NCBI GenBank assembly: GCA_016201805.1
Contig: JACQCB010000095.1
Span: 1-16,454, forward strand
Length of the DNA: 16,454 nt
Direction of reading: 5' to 3'
Source: Nitrospirota bacterium
GTDB lineage: Bacteria > Nitrospirota > Nitrospiria > Nitrospirales > Nitrospiraceae
Shown here: positions 7,300-14,570 of the stretch, piece by piece
Position numbering within the stretch: the stretch's first letter is position 1
Layout of the letters: every line of letters begins with the position of its first letter
Made by a program: the position numbers and the translations under genes
Notes under the pieces: generated by a model
The model's input: the letters and a program-made list of their open reading frames with translations, nothing else
Databases searched by the model: none
Told to the model about the DNA's origin: nothing

Positions 7300-9018
7300 A
7301 TGGACATGGCAACAAAGCAGACGGGCGAGGAATTGGACCGGGGGGCGCTGGCCGCCTTGTACGAAGAAACCTTCCGGAACTTCGAGGAAGGCACGATCAT
7401 CGAAGGCTGCATCGTCGCAGTCGGCAAAGACAAGGTGGTCGTGGACATCGGCTACAAATCGGAAGGCATCATCCCGGGAGACCAATTCTCCAACGAGGAA
7501 CTCAAGGCCATCAAGGTGGGCGACCGGCTCAAGGTCTACATCGAAGACCGGGAGGATGCCGACGGCAACCTCGTCCTATCGAAAGAAAAAGCCGACAAGA
7601 TGAAGGTCTGGGAGGAATTGGAACAGGCGTTCAAAGACGAGAAGATCGTCGATGGGCGCATCGTCTCCCGCATCAAAGGCGGCATGATGGTGGACATCGG
7701 CGTCAAGGCCTTCCTCCCCGGCTCCCAGATCGACCTGCACCCGGTGCGCGACTTGGACGGGTTGGTCGGCAAAACGTTCCCCTTGAAGATCATCAAGATC
7801 AACCACCGCCGCGGCAACGTCGTCGTGTCCCGCCGCGTGCTGCTGGAAGAAACCCGCGACAAGAAGAGGCAGACGACACTGTCCACGCTCAAAGAAGGGC
7901 AGTTGATCCAGGGCACGGTCAAGAACATCACCGAGTACGGCGCCTTCATCGACCTGGGCGGCATCGACGGATTGCTGCACATCACCGACATGTCCTGGGG
8001 CCGGGTCGGCCACCCCTCCGAACTGTTCTCCATCGGAGACAAGGTGGAAGTGATGGTCCTGAAATACGACCGCGAGACCGGCCGGATTTCCCTCGGCGTC
8101 AAGCAGCGGGGCTCCGACCCCTGGAGCAACGTCGCCGCGCGGTATCCGATCGGGACCCGCGTGCGCGGGAAAGTCGTCAGCCTGACCGACTATGGCGCCT
8201 TCATCGAACTGGAGCCCGGCGTCGAAGGGCTGGTGCACGTCTCGGAGATGTCCTGGACCCATGAAGTGCGGCATCCCTCGCGCCTGGTGTCGGTGGGCGA
8301 TCAAGTGGAAGCCGCCGTCCTGAACGTGGACCCCAACAACCGGAAGATTTCCCTCGGCATGAAACAGACCGCCCCCAATCCGTGGGACATGGTGGAGGCG
8401 AAGTATCCGGTCGGAACCCGTATCCAGGGCAAGGTCAAGAGCCTGACCGACTTCGGCGCCTTCATCGGCCTGGACGAAGGGATCGACGGGTTGATTCACA
8501 TTTCCGACATGTCCTGGACCAAGCACATCAAGCACCCCTCCGAGCTCTTCAAAAAGGGGCAGCAGGTGGAGGCGGTGGTCTTGCGGATCGATAAGGAAAA
8601 AGAGCGGCTCTCGCTCGGCTACAAGCAGTTGACCCGCGATCCCTGGGACGACGAGATCCCGCAACGGTATCGGGTCGGGGCCGCCGCGATCGGGAAAGTA
8701 TCCAAGCTCACGGACTTCGGCGTGTTCGTGGAGCTCGAGTGCGGCGTGGAAGGTTTGATCCACATCAGCGAGAGCGGTCTCGAACCGCAGGCGCGCCTGG
8801 AGGAGAAATTCAAGCTCCAGGACGAAGTCTCGGCCAAGATCATCAAGGTGGACCGGGACGAGCGGAAGATCGCGTTGAGCCTTCGAGAACACGTGCTGGA
8901 TTCCGAGCGGAAACAGGTGGACGAGTACCACTCGACACAAGGCGTGCTGGATCAAACGCTGGGCCGAGCGGCAAAAAAGACCAAGAAGCGGAATGACCCC
9001 GATCAGGAGAACTCATGA
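7300..9018 (+). CDS. rpsA: 30S ribosomal protein S1
   Basis: S1 binds mRNA upstream of start codons and helps load it on the 30S subunit. The protein is 572 aa with six S1 (OB-fold) domains at about residues 31-96, 117-180, 200-268, 285-355, 372-441 and 458-528, the full count of the E. coli-type protein. The last four show the RNA-binding pattern GxVxxxTDFGAFIxLxxGxxGLxHxSxMSW. Domains 1 and 2 are divergent, as is normal since they contact the ribosome. The tail is short, basic and then acidic. The ATG at 7300 follows AGGA-rich bases; a second in-frame ATG at 7306 is an alternative. The 68-bp leader from plsC holds a small GC stem at 7259-7272 (CCGACC/GGTCGG), too short to call an autoregulatory element. 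It is probably co-transcribed with cmk-plsC. Confidence 0.98.
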   Translation: MDMATKQTGEELDRGALAALYEETFRNFEEGTIIEGCIVAVGKDKVVVDIGYKSEGIIPGDQFSNEELKAIKVGDRLKVYIEDREDADGNLVLSKEKADKMKVWEELEQAFKDEKIVDGRIVSRIKGGMMVDIGVKAFLPGSQIDLHPVRDLDGLVGKTFPLKIIKINHRRGNVVVSRRVLLEETRDKKRQTTLSTLKEGQLIQGTVKNITEYGAFIDLGGIDGLLHITDMSWGRVGHPSELFSIGDKVEVMVLKYDRETGRISLGVKQRGSDPWSNVAARYPIGTRVRGKVVSLTDYGAFIELEPGVEGLVHVSEMSWTHEVRHPSRLVSVGDQVEAAVLNVDPNNRKISLGMKQTAPNPWDMVEAKYPVGTRIQGKVKSLTDFGAFIGLDEGIDGLIHISDMSWTKHIKHPSELFKKGQQVEAVVLRIDKEKERLSLGYKQLTRDPWDDEIPQRYRVGAAAIGKVSKLTDFGVFVELECGVEGLIHISESGLEPQARLEEKFKLQDEVSAKIIKVDRDERKIALSLREHVLDSERKQVDEYHSTQGVLDQTLGRAAKKTKKRNDPDQENS

Positions 9019-9051
9019 GGATGACGGCTTCCACCGAGAGGCCGCACGCCC

Positions 9052-9951
9052 ATGACTGAGCAGACCGCGTCCCCGGCACCGCGACGCTGGAAGCCCCTGC
9101 GGATTCTCCTGTGGGTCCTGTTCAGCGGGTTTCTGCTCGTGGTGCTGGCCAACGTCCTCTTGCCGGACCTGGATCTGTCCGGAGAGGACCGCGTCGCCCT
9201 GGTCCGGGTCGAGGGGGTGATTCTGGACGCCCAACAGACGATCGACGACTTGAAAAAGTTCGGCGAGAGTCCGACGGTGAAAGCCATCGTACTGCGCATC
9301 GACAGCCCCGGCGGCGGCGTCGTGCCGTCGCAGGAAATCCACGACGCGGTCAAGCGCGTGCGCAACACGAGCAACAAGGCGGTGGTCGCGTCCATGGGGA
9401 CCGTGGCGGCGTCGGGCGGCTACTACATTGCCGCCGCTACGGACCGCATCTTCGCCAATCCCGGCACCCTCACCGGGAGCATCGGCGTCATCATGGAGCT
9501 GGCCAATCTGGAGGGACTCCTCAAGAAAATCGGGGTGGAGAACGTGGTGGTCAAGAGCGGCCGCCACAAGGACATCGGCTCCCCGTTCAGGAAAATGAAC
9601 GAGGACGACCGCCGCATCCTCCAGTCGGTCATGGACGACGTGCACAGCCAGTTCATCGAGGCGGTGGCGGAAGGGCGCTCCCTCGACGTGGGGGACGTGC
9701 AGAGACTGGCCGACGGGCGCATTTTCACCGGACGGCAGGCCAAGGAAGCCAAGCTGGTGGATGAGTTGGGCAACCTGGAGGACGCCATCAAGTTGGCGGC
9801 TGAGATGGGCGGGATCGAGGGGGAGCCGAAAGTCGTGGAGCCGAAGCGACGGTTCTCGATCCGCGAGTTCCTCGAAAGCCATTTGTTCGGCCCGCTCCCT
9901 CGGCTGGATTTTCACACTGGGGTCAGCCTGAAGTACCTGATGGCGTTTTGA
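9052..9951 (+). CDS. sppA: Signal peptide peptidase SppA, short type (S49 family)
   Basis: This is a membrane-anchored serine protease that degrades leftover signal peptides. It is 299 aa with one N-terminal transmembrane helix at about 17-37 (LRILLWVLFSGFLLVVLANVL). The domain contains LRIDSPGGGV (81-90), the nucleophile Ser121 in TVAASGGYY, TGSIGVIME (141-149) and the general-base Lys173 in SGRHKDIGS. Ser and Lys are 52 residues apart, as in the Bacillus SppA dyad. It is the short single-domain form rather than the duplicated E. coli form of about 600 aa. The ATG at 9052 is 33 bp after rpsA, with a GAGG at about 11-14 bp upstream. It sits between rpsA and an ihfB-like gene. Confidence 0.94.
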   Translation: MTEQTASPAPRRWKPLRILLWVLFSGFLLVVLANVLLPDLDLSGEDRVALVRVEGVILDAQQTIDDLKKFGESPTVKAIVLRIDSPGGGVVPSQEIHDAVKRVRNTSNKAVVASMGTVAASGGYYIAAATDRIFANPGTLTGSIGVIMELANLEGLLKKIGVENVVVKSGRHKDIGSPFRKMNEDDRRILQSVMDDVHSQFIEAVAEGRSLDVGDVQRLADGRIFTGRQAKEAKLVDELGNLEDAIKLAAEMGGIEGEPKVVEPKRRFSIREFLESHLFGPLPRLDFHTGVSLKYLMAF

Positions 9952-9996
9952 GCGGGGAGCGCTCGGAAACCCGGCGGATGCGGTCCCAAGCTGACC

Positions 9997-10010
9997 GTTG
10001 ATAGCTCAAC
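9997..10010 (+). other. Small perfect stem-loop immediately before the ihfB ribosome site
   Basis: GTTGA (9997-10001) and TCAAC (10006-10010) pair across a TAGC tetraloop and abut the AAGGAGG ribosome site at 10011. A five-pair stem is weak, so a role in controlling initiation is only a possibility. Confidence 0.3.
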
Positions 10011-10017
10011 AAGGAGG
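10011..10017 (+). promoter_or_regulatory. Strong ribosome binding site that fixes the ihfB start
   Basis: AAGGAGG lies 7 bp before the ATG at 10025. It is one of the strongest Shine-Dalgarno sites in the window and rules out the in-frame ATG at 9998 as the start. Confidence 0.85.
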
Positions 10018-10024
10018 CGGACGG

Positions 10025-10303
10025 ATGACGAAAGCACAGATCATCGAGCGGGTCGCGCAAGAGGTTACGACTCTCACCAAGCGGCAAGCCGAGGTGGTGG
10101 TCAACACGATTTTCAACAGCGTCCGGAATTCCCTTCAGAAAGGGGACAAGACCGAAATTCGCGGGTTCGGCAGTTTCCGCTTACGAGCCCGCCGCATGAA
10201 AGAGGGACGCAACCCCAAGACCGGCGCCACGGTCGCGGTCCCGGCCAAAAAAGTCCCCTTCTTCAAGGCCGGCAAGGAACTCAAGGACCTCCTGAACCAA
10301 TAA
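10025..10303 (+). CDS. ihfB: IHF-beta/HU-family nucleoid protein
   Basis: This is a small DNA-bending protein of 92 aa that acts as a dimer on the nucleoid. The N-terminal helices (KAQIIERVAQE...) are followed by IRGFGSFRLRARR (45-57) and the DNA-intercalating arm GRNPKTG (61-67) with Pro64, then VPFFKAGKELKDLL. The IRGFGSF, GRNPKTG and F-K-x-GKELKD wording resembles IHF-beta, and E. coli ihfB likewise follows cmk-rpsA, which supports the symbol. A generic HU (hup) assignment cannot be excluded from one subunit alone. The 101-residue reading from an upstream ATG at 9998 is rejected because AAGGAGG sits inside it. It is followed 21 bp later by a PCP_red-repeat gene on the same strand. Confidence 0.9.
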   Translation: MTKAQIIERVAQEVTTLTKRQAEVVVNTIFNSVRNSLQKGDKTEIRGFGSFRLRARRMKEGRNPKTGATVAVPAKKVPFFKAGKELKDLLNQ

Positions 10304-10324
10304 ACGCGGCGACTGGGAAGACTC

Positions 10325-11329
10325 ATGGGCATGCTTGATTCAAACGGACCGGCTGCGGCATCCGACATCGTCTGGACCGAGGACGCGCTCGAGCGTATGG
10401 AGCGGGCGCCGGTGTTCCTCCGCGGGATGGTCAAACGCCTGGCTGAAAAAAAGGCCAGGGAGTTCGGTTATCCGCAGATCACCGGGGAAATACTGGACCG
10501 GTTCAAGGGGCAGATGATGGGCCGCATGGGCGGCGAGGCGGGCATGGCGGCCGCTGCCGACCAGATGGCGCAGGGCAAGCTGCCCTGGACCGCGGCGGCC
10601 AAGGAGCGCCTCCAAACCGTTCCCGATTTCATGCGCTCCATGACGCAGCAAATCGCCGAAGAACTGGCCAAGGAAGGCGGCCACCTGGAAGTCAACGTCG
10701 AGTTGTTCGAACGGGTGGAGGCGCTGGGCGACTTACAGGACAAGGGCGGACCGCCGATGGAATGGAGCGACGGCGCCAAGGCCAGACTCCACGAAAAAAT
10801 CCGGCAGTCCCCCCCCATCGCCATGGACTTCGTCACCGACATGTTGACGCGGGACACCGAGGACCTCGCCCGCGAGAAGGGCCTGACCCGCATCGACGAA
10901 CAGGCGCTGGACCTGCTCTGGGACGCCCCGCAAGCCAAAGTGGCCTGGACCGACGAGGCCTGGAAGCGCCTGCACACGTCGCCGGATTTCGTCCGGAGCG
11001 GCATCCGGAAAGCGGCCGAACGGCGGGCGCGAAAGCTGGGACTGCGCGAGATCGATTCGGACCATCTCACCACGTTCCGCAACGAAGCGATGATGAAAGC
11101 CGTCAAGCGCATCCGCAGCTTCGGCTACAAGGAACTGACCTTCGACGCCTTTGAGACCGCGCTTCAGAAAACCAAACGCCTGCAGGGCAACGAACAGGCC
11201 GAAAAACGCCTGGGAGAAATCCGTGAGCACTTCAAGGCCCCGGAGACGAAGAAGCCCGAAGGGGGGACGCTGGGGGCGGACTTGATGGATCGTTTCCGGA
11301 AGTACCTGAAAGGCGAAGGCCCCCTCTAG
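10325..11329 (+). CDS. Protein of four PCP_red-like repeats
   Basis: A 334-aa, probably soluble and highly charged protein without signal peptide or membrane segment. It is built from four diverged copies of a roughly 45-residue unit that starts at Trp17, Trp88, Trp147 and Trp208. The pattern is W(T/S)xxAxxRLxxxPxFxRxxxxxxAExxAxxxGxxxI. This resembles the PCP_red domain, first seen at the C-terminus of the light-independent protochlorophyllide reductase B subunit and also present in proteins of non-phototrophs such as Nitrospira. Copies 1, 2 and 4 are clear; copy 3 carries an insertion (RLHEKIRQSPPIAMDF). The tail (about 285-334) is basic and acidic mixed. No catalytic or cofactor motif is visible, so function is unknown. 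It lies 21 bp after ihfB with a weak ribosome site (GGGAAG); a second in-frame ATG is at 10331. Co-transcription with ihfB is likely. Confidence 0.8.
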   Translation: MGMLDSNGPAAASDIVWTEDALERMERAPVFLRGMVKRLAEKKAREFGYPQITGEILDRFKGQMMGRMGGEAGMAAAADQMAQGKLPWTAAAKERLQTVPDFMRSMTQQIAEELAKEGGHLEVNVELFERVEALGDLQDKGGPPMEWSDGAKARLHEKIRQSPPIAMDFVTDMLTRDTEDLAREKGLTRIDEQALDLLWDAPQAKVAWTDEAWKRLHTSPDFVRSGIRKAAERRARKLGLREIDSDHLTTFRNEAMMKAVKRIRSFGYKELTFDAFETALQKTKRLQGNEQAEKRLGEIREHFKAPETKKPEGGTLGADLMDRFRKYLKGEGPL

Positions 11330-11374
11330 GCGATCGTCGGTGCGGTCACGGCCCGATCGCGCGTTGCCGGAGTC

Positions 11375-12034
11375 ATGATGCGAGCAGCCTGCCTGGCCGT
11401 CGCGATGGTGCTGTTGACCGGCTGCGCAACCGCCTTGAAGCAAGAAGGCCGGTGCCTCGCCAGTCTGACACCCGACTATCTCCAAGCCCAAGAAAAATTG
11501 TCGTCCCTGGAAGCCTCATGGCACAGGGCGATGGACAGGCGCAATGCGGCGCTCAATGCCATTCCCTCACGTTCCACGGCCCACACGGCCGCCGCCCCGC
11601 CCTCGGGTTCAGCGATGTCGTTCGAATCCCACACCACGGAAGAGGCCAAACGGACAGCACGGCAAGCCAGGATGGTTCGGCAGGACTACGTTGGGCAGGA
11701 TCAACCGCCTCTATCCACAAACGCCACGAACGAAGCCTACGCGAATCTTGCCGAAGCCAGGGCTCGCTACCAACCGATGCTGCTGTGGTATGGCAAAGTC
11801 TACGAACGGGTGCGTACCCGCATGGATGAAGAAGAGATTCTCTCCGAGGTCCGCATGGTGCTCCTCCCCGGACCCGGCGTGATTTTTTACCCGCTGATTC
11901 GCTGGAACATCCACTCCGTGTTCTGGGACGGGACCGACCCGGACGCCGAATCAGACCCGGTGACTCGCTATTGCACGGACCGCCTCTCCGCTGTCGTGGC
12001 CGTAGCGGATCGAACGTCCCCTCACGTGGAGTAG
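11375..12034 (+). CDS. Putative lipoprotein of unknown function
   Basis: A 219-aa protein whose N-terminus (MMRAACLAVAMVLLTGC) is a type II signal peptide with lipobox LTGC and the lipidated Cys17. Ala at +2 would not retain it in the inner membrane, so an outer-membrane, periplasm-facing location is inferred. The mature part has a helical, glutamine- and lysine-rich start, an Ala/Ser/Pro-rich linker (about 62-80), and a conserved-looking C-terminal portion with LLPGPGVIFYPLIRW and a WDGTDPDAESDP acidic stretch. I do not recognise a domain. A second in-frame ATG at 11378 is an alternative start. It begins 45 bp after the PCP_red-repeat gene and converges with the minus-strand 106-aa gene. Confidence 0.75.
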   Translation: MMRAACLAVAMVLLTGCATALKQEGRCLASLTPDYLQAQEKLSSLEASWHRAMDRRNAALNAIPSRSTAHTAAAPPSGSAMSFESHTTEEAKRTARQARMVRQDYVGQDQPPLSTNATNEAYANLAEARARYQPMLLWYGKVYERVRTRMDEEEILSEVRMVLLPGPGVIFYPLIRWNIHSVFWDGTDPDAESDPVTRYCTDRLSAVVAVADRTSPHVE

Positions 12035-12072
12035 CCGCAAGGATTGTCTCTGGAATGTAACCACCGGCAGAG

Positions 12073-12088
12073 GACCGGTCGTCCGGTC
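12073..12088. terminator. Stem-loop between convergent genes, possible terminator
   Basis: GACCGG (12073-12078) and CCGGTC (12083-12088) form a perfect six-pair stem with loop TCGT. It lies 38 bp past the plus-strand lipoprotein stop and 84 bp past the opposing gene's stop. There is no T-run on either strand, so it is a weak terminator candidate at best. Confidence 0.25.
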
Positions 12089-12172
12089 ATAAGGACAGGG
12101 CCGGCTGCTCTGCCTTCCCTTGCCCTTGGCACGCGGCAGGCATGGCGCAAGACCGAGAGGCCGAGACACGTC

Positions 12173-12493
12173 TCAACGCGCAGCCGCCTGCTTGGGCCAG
12201 AACTTGTGCCGGATTTGCGGGAGCTGGACGTTGTCGAAGTTCGGGATGTCGTAGAGGCATCGGTCGATGGTCTCGACTTCTTCCGGCGTCAATTCCAAGA
12301 CCACGGCCTTTTTCCAAAACTGGTCCAGCGCGAAATAATCGCCTGTGGTCGGTTTTTCGGCAAGCAGCGCCTGCATTTTCTTGAACCCCGCAGTCTCCAC
12401 TCCGGGGACCCGGCCCTTGTTCTTGTCAATGCACCACTTGAGAACTTCCGCGACTCCGTACATGGTCAATTCGATTTTGACTTTCTCCGCCAT
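12173..12493 (-). CDS. Conserved-looking small protein, function unknown
   Basis: A 106-aa soluble protein starting MAEKVKIELTMYGVAEV, chosen because AGGAGG sits 5 bp before this ATG. The longer reading, which adds 25 residues upstream, lacks such a site. It has no signal peptide, transmembrane segment or cysteine motif (two isolated Cys). The sequence alternates a short beta-like start, a helical middle (EVLKWCIDKNKGRVPGVETAGFKKM is split by a Pro-Gly) and LTPEEVETIDRCLYDIPNFDN near the C-terminus, ending basic. I recognise no family. It is encoded alone on the minus strand, convergent with the lipoprotein gene and divergent from the FG-GAP gene. A -10-like TAGAAT (complement of 12519-12524) is present upstream, but without a -35 partner. 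Confidence 0.75.
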   Translation of the reverse strand: MAEKVKIELTMYGVAEVLKWCIDKNKGRVPGVETAGFKKMQALLAEKPTTGDYFALDQFWKKAVVLELTPEEVETIDRCLYDIPNFDNVQLPQIRHKFWPKQAAAR

Positions 12494-12497
12494 TGGA

Positions 12498-12504
12498 TCC
12501 TCCT
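12498..12504 (-). promoter_or_regulatory. Ribosome binding site fixing the start of the 106-aa gene
   Basis: The complement reads AGGAGGA, with the AGGAGG core 5 nt before the ATG at 12493. It sets the start at residue M26 of the longest reading frame. Confidence 0.8.
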
Positions 12505-12684
12505 GAAGTTGTGCCGACATTCTACCGCAGTCGCTCGGTATTCTTCTAGAGGAAACCTGGGATATCATCAGCCGCGCCGGTTTCTATCCGCTCCGGCATC
12601 AGAGCCGCACGGCTTGGATAGGAACGACGCGGTTGCGAACCGAGGACAGCTGGATCAAACGCGGAATCGGCAGGTGATCCCCTG

Positions 12685-13884
12685 ATGCAATACCCGCTCA
12701 CCATACCTTCAACTTGTGTCAGAGCCTTTGCCCTCCGCTTCCTCATGACTGCGGCCCTTGCTGCGGCAGTGGGGTGTGTCCCCAAAGACTCCTACGTCCC
12801 GCCCGATCTCTTTTATCTCTTTGCGAGTTACCAGGTGGGCAAAAACCCGACGGCCGTCGCAACGGCCGATTTCAACCAAGACGGCTTCACCGATCTGGTG
12901 ACGACCAATATCGGGAACGATTCGCTGTCGGTCCTGTTTGGAAACGGGGACGGCACGTTCAAGGAGCAGGTCCAAATCGACGCAGCCAGGGAGCCCCGGG
13001 CCTTGGCCCTTGATGACTACAACGGAGACGGCCGCAGGGACCTGGCCGTGGCCTGCTCGGGCAGCGATCAGGTCGCCATCTTCCTCGGCCTTGCGAACGG
13101 GACGTTCGGCGTGGGGCAGCGGTACATGGTCCACAAGATTCCGGTCTCCATTGCCAGCGGCGACTTCAACGGAGATCGAAAGCCCGACTTGGCCGTCGCG
13201 TTACGCAACGACAAAGTCAAAATCCTTTTGGGCAACGGCGACGGCTCCTTCGCGGAAGGGCCGCTGTATGAATACGGCGACACCCCGACCTCGATCGCGG
13301 TGGCCGACTTGAACCAAGACGGCAGGCCGGACCTCGCAGTCTCCAACGGAGGCCCGATGAGCAGCGCCGTTTCGATCTGGCTCGGAAACGGGGACGGCAC
13401 CTTCCGCACCCCGACGGACTATCGGACCGGCAAACGGCCCTTGGTCGTGGCTTTCGCCGACTTCAATGCCGACCACCGGATCGATCTTCTGGTCATGAAC
13501 GGCGAAATGGACACGTTCACCACGTTTCTAGGGAACGGGAACGGCACGTTCCAGGAGGGGAAAGAGTCCGGGGCCGATGCGGGCCCGGTGTACGGGCTGG
13601 CAAGAGACTTCAACGGCGATCACTTGGCGGACGTCGCGATCGTCAATATTCAGTCGAGCAATCTCTCCATCCTCTTCGGACGCGGGGACGGCACGTTCCA
13701 CTATCCGCCGATGAACTACAAGACGAAGGGCGGCCCCTTTGCCATCGCCACCCTCAGACTCACCGCCGAGCAGGAAGGAGAGCCCGGATTGGTCATCGCG
13801 AACAACGGCGCCGGCAGCATTTCCATTTTTCTCCACCGTGGCTTGAAGGGGCAGGGCGCGCCCCCGGTGCCGGCACCGTCCTAA
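12685..13884 (+). CDS. FG-GAP/VCBS-repeat lipoprotein (beta-propeller)
   Basis: A 399-aa exported protein. The N-terminal hydrophobic stretch (about 15-30) ends in AVGC, a lipobox with Cys31, so it is probably a surface or outer-membrane lipoprotein. The rest is a tandem array with period about 49 residues. Six calcium-type loops of the form DxNxDxxxD lie at 62-70, 111-119, 160-168, 208-216, 259-267 and 308-316. Each is followed by a GNGDGTF-like turn at 86-92, 135-141, 183-189, 234-240, 283-289 and 332-338. A degenerate seventh unit near 352-385 suggests a seven-bladed integrin-type propeller. Ligand binding or adhesion is a family-level guess. A weak AGGTGA site precedes the ATG; Met21 is a less likely start because it would shorten the signal peptide. 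No operon partner is obvious. Confidence 0.88.
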   Translation: MQYPLTIPSTCVRAFALRFLMTAALAAAVGCVPKDSYVPPDLFYLFASYQVGKNPTAVATADFNQDGFTDLVTTNIGNDSLSVLFGNGDGTFKEQVQIDAAREPRALALDDYNGDGRRDLAVACSGSDQVAIFLGLANGTFGVGQRYMVHKIPVSIASGDFNGDRKPDLAVALRNDKVKILLGNGDGSFAEGPLYEYGDTPTSIAVADLNQDGRPDLAVSNGGPMSSAVSIWLGNGDGTFRTPTDYRTGKRPLVVAFADFNADHRIDLLVMNGEMDTFTTFLGNGNGTFQEGKESGADAGPVYGLARDFNGDHLADVAIVNIQSSNLSILFGRGDGTFHYPPMNYKTKGGPFAIATLRLTAEQEGEPGLVIANNGAGSISIFLHRGLKGQGAPPVPAPS

Positions 13885-13962
13885 GCGGCCGCCATCCTCG
13901 TCGAGTCGCTCGCGACTTCGTCTCGCGCCGTAGACCACCGCTGTCCCGTTCCGCTCTCTTCC

Positions 13963-13991
13963 TTGACACCTATTGGTTGCTGAGCTAGATT
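13963..13991 (+). promoter_or_regulatory. Candidate sigma70 promoter for the small-protein/dacA operon
   Basis: A perfect -35 TTGACA (13963-13968) and -10-like TAGATT (13986-13991, 4 of 6) are separated by 17 bp. The predicted start near 13998 gives a leader of about 40 nt to the ATG at 14037. Confidence 0.6.
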
Positions 13992-14036
13992 GACCGAAAG
14001 AGACCTCAGCCCGAGCCGCGTCGTGACGTTGCCCGG

Positions 14037-14264
14037 ATGAGGTCGGGATGGAACTTGGTGAGAACATTCTTTTGGTGGTTCGGCATGGGCGCACTCATGA
14101 CCCTCTCGGTGCTGATGGTGCAGGGGGGAGTGCGCGACTTGCTCTATGACACGCATCCCAGCGGCAGCGGCAGCGGCAGCGCCTATTTGAGTTTCGCGAC
14201 CACGATCTTCGGGGGAGGTCTGTTGGCAGGCTGTCTCGCCTTGGTCATGGCCCGCCTCAGGTGA
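14037..14264 (+). CDS. Small membrane protein, two predicted helices
   Basis: A 75-aa protein with hydrophobic segments at about 10-29 (TFFWWFGMGALMTLSVLMVQ) and 51-71 (LSFATTIFGGGLLAGCLALV). They are joined by a short loop (GGVRDLLYDTHP) and a Ser-Gly linker SGSGSGSA at 42-49. The N-terminus and C-terminus (MARLR) are both basic, so both ends are expected in the cytoplasm. I recognise no family. Support for it being real comes from the well-placed promoter at 13963-13991 and the coherent two-helix topology. There is no clear Shine-Dalgarno before the ATG, and an in-frame GTG at 14058 is an alternative start. It precedes the zinc-ribbon and carboxypeptidase genes on the same strand. Confidence 0.6.
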   Translation: MRSGWNLVRTFFWWFGMGALMTLSVLMVQGGVRDLLYDTHPSGSGSGSAYLSFATTIFGGGLLAGCLALVMARLR

Positions 14265-14279
14265 GTCGCGACCATCGAC

Positions 14280-14309
14280 TTGACAGTGTGCCGGCGAACA
14301 AGGTAGAAG
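14280..14309 (+). promoter_or_regulatory. Possible second promoter before the zinc-ribbon gene
   Basis: A consensus -35 TTGACA (14280-14285) is followed after 18 bp by TAGAAG (14304-14309, 4 of 6). It would start transcripts near 14316, upstream of the ATG at 14382. The -10 is weak, so confidence is limited. Confidence 0.35.
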
Positions 14310-14381
14310 CACCCCGCGCGGGCTCGGCAGGCGAATCAGGGTCTCGAATGCAGGCGGAAATGACCCTCACCGGATACAGCG

Positions 14382-14570
14382 ATGAATTGCCTCAAATGCA
14401 AAGGGTTCATGATGGTCGAGCGCCAGTACACGCTGCTCAACCGACGGCTCTACGCACGCTGCCTCAATTGCGGGTTCTGGCTGGACTTGGCGGACCTGTT
14501 GCGGTTTTTTCACAAAGTCATCGACAGCGGGGTTCGTGGCTCCAAGATTCGTGAGACGTTCACGCTCTAA
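14382..14570 (+). CDS. Small zinc-ribbon protein
   Basis: A 62-aa protein with two CxxC knuckles, Cys3/Cys6 (NCLKCKG) and Cys27/Cys30 (RCLNCGFW), 20 residues apart. This is the layout of a four-cysteine zinc ribbon. The rest is a short basic/hydrophobic tail (LADLLRFFHKVIDSGVRGSK). Zinc binding is inferred from the motif; the partner (nucleic acid or protein) is unknown. The ATG is weakly preceded by CCGGAT. Its 3' end overlaps the possible first codons of the carboxypeptidase gene by 35 bp, which suggests co-transcription. Small proteins of this type are easily missed by annotation; the paired CxxC motifs are the main evidence that it is real. Confidence 0.65.
   Translation: MNCLKCKGFMMVERQYTLLNRRLYARCLNCGFWLDLADLLRFFHKVIDSGVRGSKIRETFTL

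Noticed and set aside
7185..8264. 359-codon plus-strand frame overlapping rpsA
   Set aside because: Arg/Gly/Pro/His-rich out-of-frame reading of rpsA codons, with no domain.
7576..8955. 459-codon open frame on the minus strand across rpsA
   Set aside because: It is the antisense shadow of a clear six-domain S1 gene; its composition reflects GC-rich codon bias and no motif is recognisable.
12519..12547. TAGAAT -10 as a promoter for the 106-aa minus gene
   Set aside because: The -10 is good, but the -35 position (AGAAGA) matches only 2 of 6, so it was not listed as a promoter.
12584..12621. CTATCC/GGATAG inverted repeat before the FG-GAP gene
   Set aside because: Only six pairs with a 26-nt loop; expected by chance in a spacer of this size.
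12044..12685. 213-codon plus-strand frame
   Set aside because: It is largely antisense to the 106-aa minus gene, which has a strong ribosome site; the frame has no motif of its own.
12940..13400. DNA-level direct repeats such as GGAAACGGGGACGGCAC
   Set aside because: Explained by the repeated GNGDGTF protein motif of the FG-GAP blades, not a separate element.
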